This document shows, in pieces, positions 2,996-5,921 of a stretch of 5,921 nucleotides of DNA. The notes under the pieces were generated by a model. That model did no database searches. It was not told where the DNA came from and saw nothing but the letters and a program-made list of their open reading frames with translations. The stretch is from Bacteroidales bacterium (GTDB lineage: Bacteria > Bacteroidota > Bacteroidia > Bacteroidales > GCA-2748055): positions 1-5,921 of the forward strand of contig JANTFK010000239.1 of assembly GCA_024763595.1 (NCBI GenBank). Direction: 5' to 3'. Position 1 is the first letter of the stretch. Every line of letters begins with the position of its first letter. A program made the position numbers and the translations under genes.

Positions 2996-5845
2996 ATGAA
3001 AAATCTTACAACCAAATGTTCCATGACCGGAAGGGGTCTCCGGCTCTTGCTGACCTGGGGTATGGCTACCTTCTTTTTGCAATTCTTTCCCTCCTGCAGG
3101 ACTTCCGGACCTGAAACAGGCGATTCAGCGCTATATGAGGTATTCCGTAACCCGCCGGCAGATGCCCGTCCCATGGTACGCTGGTGGTGGAACGGGAACT
3201 GCGTGGAGGCAGATGAGATCAGACGCGAACTGGCCGTTATGAAAAAAGCCGGAATTGGGGGTGTGGAGATCAACTCCATCGCCATGCCTGAACATGCCGG
3301 AGCGTGCAGTACCGGCTCCCTGCAATGGGCAGGAAAAGCGTGGAGCAGTATGGTCCGAACGGCTTCTGAAGAGGCCGTAAAGCAGGGCATGATCAGTGAC
3401 CTGATTGTGGGGTCGGGCTGGCCCTTTGGCGGACGGTTCCTGAAGGAGGATGAGATCATGCAGCGCGTGGGCATCAGGAAACAGCTGGTGAAGGCAAATT
3501 CGACACTGAACATAGACATTAAAAAATATCTGGGCTTCGAAAGCCACCATTTGCCCGGAACTACTGATGATCATGTAACCAGTGATGTGGATCTGGTATC
3601 GGTGAAACTGATTCCCCGTCCGGTCACTTCCCTGGATGAGGTTGTTGATATCACCCGGGAAGTGAAAGACAACAGGCTGGTATACGCGGTGGATAACAGA
3701 AATTATGTACTCGTTTTCGTATATCTTGAACGCAACTTTAACAAGGTTACCCTGGGTTCCCCCGGTGCGGATGGTCCGATCATGGATCACTATAAGCATG
3801 AAGCTGTTATGGACTACCTGAACCGGCTCAAGGCCATTGAGGAAGCGACCGGGTTATCGCTCCAACAGCTTATCAGGGCTTTGTTCTGCGATAGCATAGA
3901 ACTGAGTGGTTCCAACTGGACAGATGATATGGCGCAGGAATTTCAGGTACGAAACGGTTATTCGGTCATGCCATACCTGCCTTTTGTGATTCAGCCGCCG
4001 GGTAAGCGTAACCGGTATGAAGCCTCCCCGGCTATGGCAGATACCCTAAAACGTGTACAGTACGATTTTTACCATACCATCATCGATCTTTTTCTGGAAC
4101 GTTTTACCATGCAGTTCCAGGAGTTCTGCAGCGATAACGGGGTACTTTGCCGTTACCAGGCTTATGGAACACCCTATTACATGGGCCTGTTTCAGGGTTA
4201 TATGATCCCTGATATTCCTGAGAGTAACAGCTGGATCTATTCCGGTGCCAGGGATGAAGCCGGGACCGATGAATATACCTGGGTGCAGGGACACGGCTAC
4301 ATGCTCTGGAACAAGGCAGCCTCATCTGCCTCGCATGTCATGGGCAGAAAGATTACCAGTTGTGAAGCCATGACCAATACGCAGGGTGTTTTCAGGACAT
4401 CGCTTGAAACCGTCAAACAATCGGACGATATGAACTTCATCACCGGGGTCAATCATTCGGTACTTCATGGGTTCAACTATTCACCACCGGAAGCGGGTTT
4501 CCCCGGCTGGGTTCGTTTCGGAAGCTATTTCAGTGAGCAGAACAGCTGGTGGAAATATTTCCCTCGCTGGACGGGTTACAATGCCAGGCTCTCATCCCTG
4601 TTTCAACATTCAAAACCTGTGGCTGACATCGCAGTGTTAAGCCGCCTGCGGGATCTCTGGGGAGAAGTGGGGCCCGACCGGCCACCCTTGAACATGGAAC
4701 CCTGGTACTATGCCCGCCTTTGGGAACCCATCAGTAACCTGGGCAGTTCCTGTGATTATATACACCAGACCATTCTTGAGGATGCGAAGGTGGAAGGAAC
4801 GGAATTGCAGTGTGGCAAGATGCATTATAAAGTGCTGCTTCTCAGCGGTGTGGAGTCCCTGACTCCGAAAGCGGCCCTTAAGCTTCAGGAGTTTGCCGGT
4901 GCCGGTGGCACCATTGTTTTTATTGGTAAAACACCCCATCGTTCGCTTTCCCTGAAAGATGCATCTACAAATGACACGATTGTCAGAAAGGCTGTTGAAG
5001 CTGCGCTCCATGCCGGGCATGTGATTCAAATGGCTGCCCCCGGGGAACCGGAGGATCTGATTGACTGGACCAGGGAGATGCTGGAAAGAACCGGAACCGG
5101 CCCGCAGGTAAAGATCAGTGATCCGGTTAGCCATCTCTACTGTATGAAACAATATCACGGGGAAACCGAGATATTTTTCTTCGCTAATTCGCACCGGAAA
5201 CGTGCTGTGGAATTTGATGCCACGTTTGATACTCCCCGGAAAAAGCCTTATATCTGGCTGCCGGAAACCGGGGAACGGTTTGCCTTATCATTCAAAGAGC
5301 GCAACAAGATCCATTTGAAACTGGAACCGCTGGAGTCCGCCCTGATTGTTTTTGAACCGGCAAAGCTGAACTTTCCTGCCTATCAGGTATCACCGTCACC
5401 AGTTCAATTGAAACCATTCAAAGGGTCCTGGGATGTGACATTTGAACATGTCAACGGGAAGGTTTTTTCCCGGAAGATGGACCGGTTGATTGATTTCAGT
5501 ACCTCCGCAGATACAGCTATCCGGAATTTTGCCGGAACGGTTTCCTATTCCACCACATTTGAAAATCAGGGAGGTGTCCGGTTTGTCAGATTATCAGAGG
5601 TTAACGAAGGTGTCAGTGAACTTGTGGTCAATGGCAGGCATGCAGGGATAAGGTGGTACGGCAACCATTGTTACCACATTGCTCCATACGTGAAACAGGG
5701 CACCAACAGGATCGAAATAAAATTGACCAATACCCTTGCAAATTACTGTGGCAGTCTGACAGATAATCCTGCAGCACAGGCATGGACCCGGTTTTACCAT
5801 ACGCCTGTTCCCAGCGGGTTGGAGGGGGTGGAACTGGGAGAGTAG
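2996..5845 (+). CDS. Exported GH106-family alpha-L-rhamnosidase, probable lipoprotein
   Basis: This 949-residue protein should hydrolyse terminal alpha-L-rhamnose from plant, algal or bacterial glycans. An N-terminal signal (hydrophobic core about 15-33) ends FFPSC, with Cys34 a possible, atypical lipidation site; Met10 (3023) would give a more compact signal. GH106 landmarks are FRNPPADARPMVRWWWNGN (50-68, three Trp at 63-65), KKAGIGGVEINSI (83-95), VGSGWPFGGRF (138-148), DSIELSG (299-305), a Glu in KITSCEAMTNT (Glu457) and the KPVADIAVL region. Glu457 lies where the acid catalyst of the characterised GH106 enzyme BT0986 is expected. After a central alpha/beta segment, the C-terminus is a GH2-like galactose-binding-fold sandwich with FAGTVSYSTTFE, ELVVNGRHAGIRW (NG at 879-880) and IEIKLTNTLANY. 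The frame is intact and ends in a family-typical SGLEGVEL. The leader is AT-rich without a Shine-Dalgarno site. Transcription probably comes from the promoter at 2436-2466. Confidence 0.88.
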   Translation: MKNLTTKCSMTGRGLRLLLTWGMATFFLQFFPSCRTSGPETGDSALYEVFRNPPADARPMVRWWWNGNCVEADEIRRELAVMKKAGIGGVEINSIAMPEHAGACSTGSLQWAGKAWSSMVRTASEEAVKQGMISDLIVGSGWPFGGRFLKEDEIMQRVGIRKQLVKANSTLNIDIKKYLGFESHHLPGTTDDHVTSDVDLVSVKLIPRPVTSLDEVVDITREVKDNRLVYAVDNRNYVLVFVYLERNFNKVTLGSPGADGPIMDHYKHEAVMDYLNRLKAIEEATGLSLQQLIRALFCDSIELSGSNWTDDMAQEFQVRNGYSVMPYLPFVIQPPGKRNRYEASPAMADTLKRVQYDFYHTIIDLFLERFTMQFQEFCSDNGVLCRYQAYGTPYYMGLFQGYMIPDIPESNSWIYSGARDEAGTDEYTWVQGHGYMLWNKAASSASHVMGRKITSCEAMTNTQGVFRTSLETVKQSDDMNFITGVNHSVLHGFNYSPPEAGFPGWVRFGSYFSEQNSWWKYFPRWTGYNARLSSLFQHSKPVADIAVLSRLRDLWGEVGPDRPPLNMEPWYYARLWEPISNLGSSCDYIHQTILEDAKVEGTELQCGKMHYKVLLLSGVESLTPKAALKLQEFAGAGGTIVFIGKTPHRSLSLKDASTNDTIVRKAVEAALHAGHVIQMAAPGEPEDLIDWTREMLERTGTGPQVKISDPVSHLYCMKQYHGETEIFFFANSHRKRAVEFDATFDTPRKKPYIWLPETGERFALSFKERNKIHLKLEPLESALIVFEPAKLNFPAYQVSPSPVQLKPFKGSWDVTFEHVNGKVFSRKMDRLIDFSTSADTAIRNFAGTVSYSTTFENQGGVRFVRLSEVNEGVSELVVNGRHAGIRWYGNHCYHIAPYVKQGTNRIEIKLTNTLANYCGSLTDNPAAQAWTRFYHTPVPSGLEGVELGE

Positions 5846-5921
5846 ATGCCGCCGGTGAAACGTGCATTACTCATCGCATTGTAAAAAATTTTTCACTGGT
5901 CTCCGGTAGAGAGATAAAGCC
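5846..5921 (+). other. Short right-edge stretch, no gene supported
   Basis: After the rhamnosidase stop, an immediate ATG (5846) opens only 12 codons (MPPVKRALLIAL) before TAA. Another plus frame stays open to the edge (reading ITHRIVKNFSLVSGREIK) but has no visible start and no recognisable similarity. AAAAAATTTTT at 5883-5893 is a symmetrical AT tract, not a stem-loop terminator. The start of the next gene, if any, is beyond the window. Confidence 0.4.

Noticed and set aside
2842..3799. Two overlapping minus-strand open frames of more than 220 codons opposite the start of the rhamnosidase gene
   Set aside because: Their sequences show no family features, and the plus-strand frame has clear GH106 motifs across the same bases.
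4637..5194. Minus-strand open frame of 185 codons inside the rhamnosidase gene
   Set aside because: Shadow frame in GC-rich coding DNA; no recognisable protein features.
5881..5896. GTAAAAAATTTTTCAC as a transcription terminator or operator
   Set aside because: Symmetrical AT tract with one mismatch and no GC stem or loop, so it would not form a stable terminator; the symmetry is unremarkable in AT-rich DNA.

Overview
The window looks like a rhamnose-scavenging locus from a Bacteroidota genome, probably a Bacteroidales-type or related polysaccharide degrader. The evidence is promoters of the Bacteroidota form (TTG, 20 nt, TAnnTTTG), starts without clear Shine-Dalgarno sites, a SusC-type TonB receptor plug fragment, and a large secreted GH106-type glycosidase. 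I cannot name a species.

Layout. On the minus strand at the left edge are rhaM (L-rhamnose mutarotase, cut by the window end) and, 10 nt upstream of it, rhaT (L-rhamnose/H+ symporter). They form an operon that leaves the window at the left. Divergent from rhaT on the plus strand is an AraC-family regulator with an N-terminal cupin-type sensor domain. Downstream of it lies a 600-nt non-functional stretch. This holds a strong Bacteroidota-type promoter, a frameshifted remnant of a SusC/RagA-like TonB-dependent receptor (plug segment only), and, joined to it at a 7-G run, a frameshifted C-terminal fragment of an unrecognised, probably secreted beta-sandwich protein. The right half is a 949-codon exported GH106-family alpha-L-rhamnosidase, likely a lipoprotein. 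The last 76 nt hold no supportable gene.

How it fits together. The rhamnosidase would release terminal L-rhamnose outside the inner membrane, RhaT would import it with protons, and RhaM would interconvert its anomers for the isomerase pathway, which is presumably encoded off the left edge. The clearest structural signal is a shared promoter module on both sides of the regulator gene. A 30-nt element (23/30 identical, 17/20 in the core) sits in the same orientation and position relative to both promoters. It runs into the -33 TTG, and each TTG is exactly 20 nt from a TAnnTTTG -7 box. One copy points left at rhaT and the other points right at the receptor remnant and rhamnosidase. I infer that these are two targets of the adjacent AraC protein, one import/catabolic and one glycan-capture/hydrolysis. 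The second arm appears to have lost its receptor gene by deletion, which leaves the rhamnosidase about 0.5 kb downstream of the old receptor promoter.

I see no insertion sequence, tRNA, rRNA, CRISPR array or attachment site.
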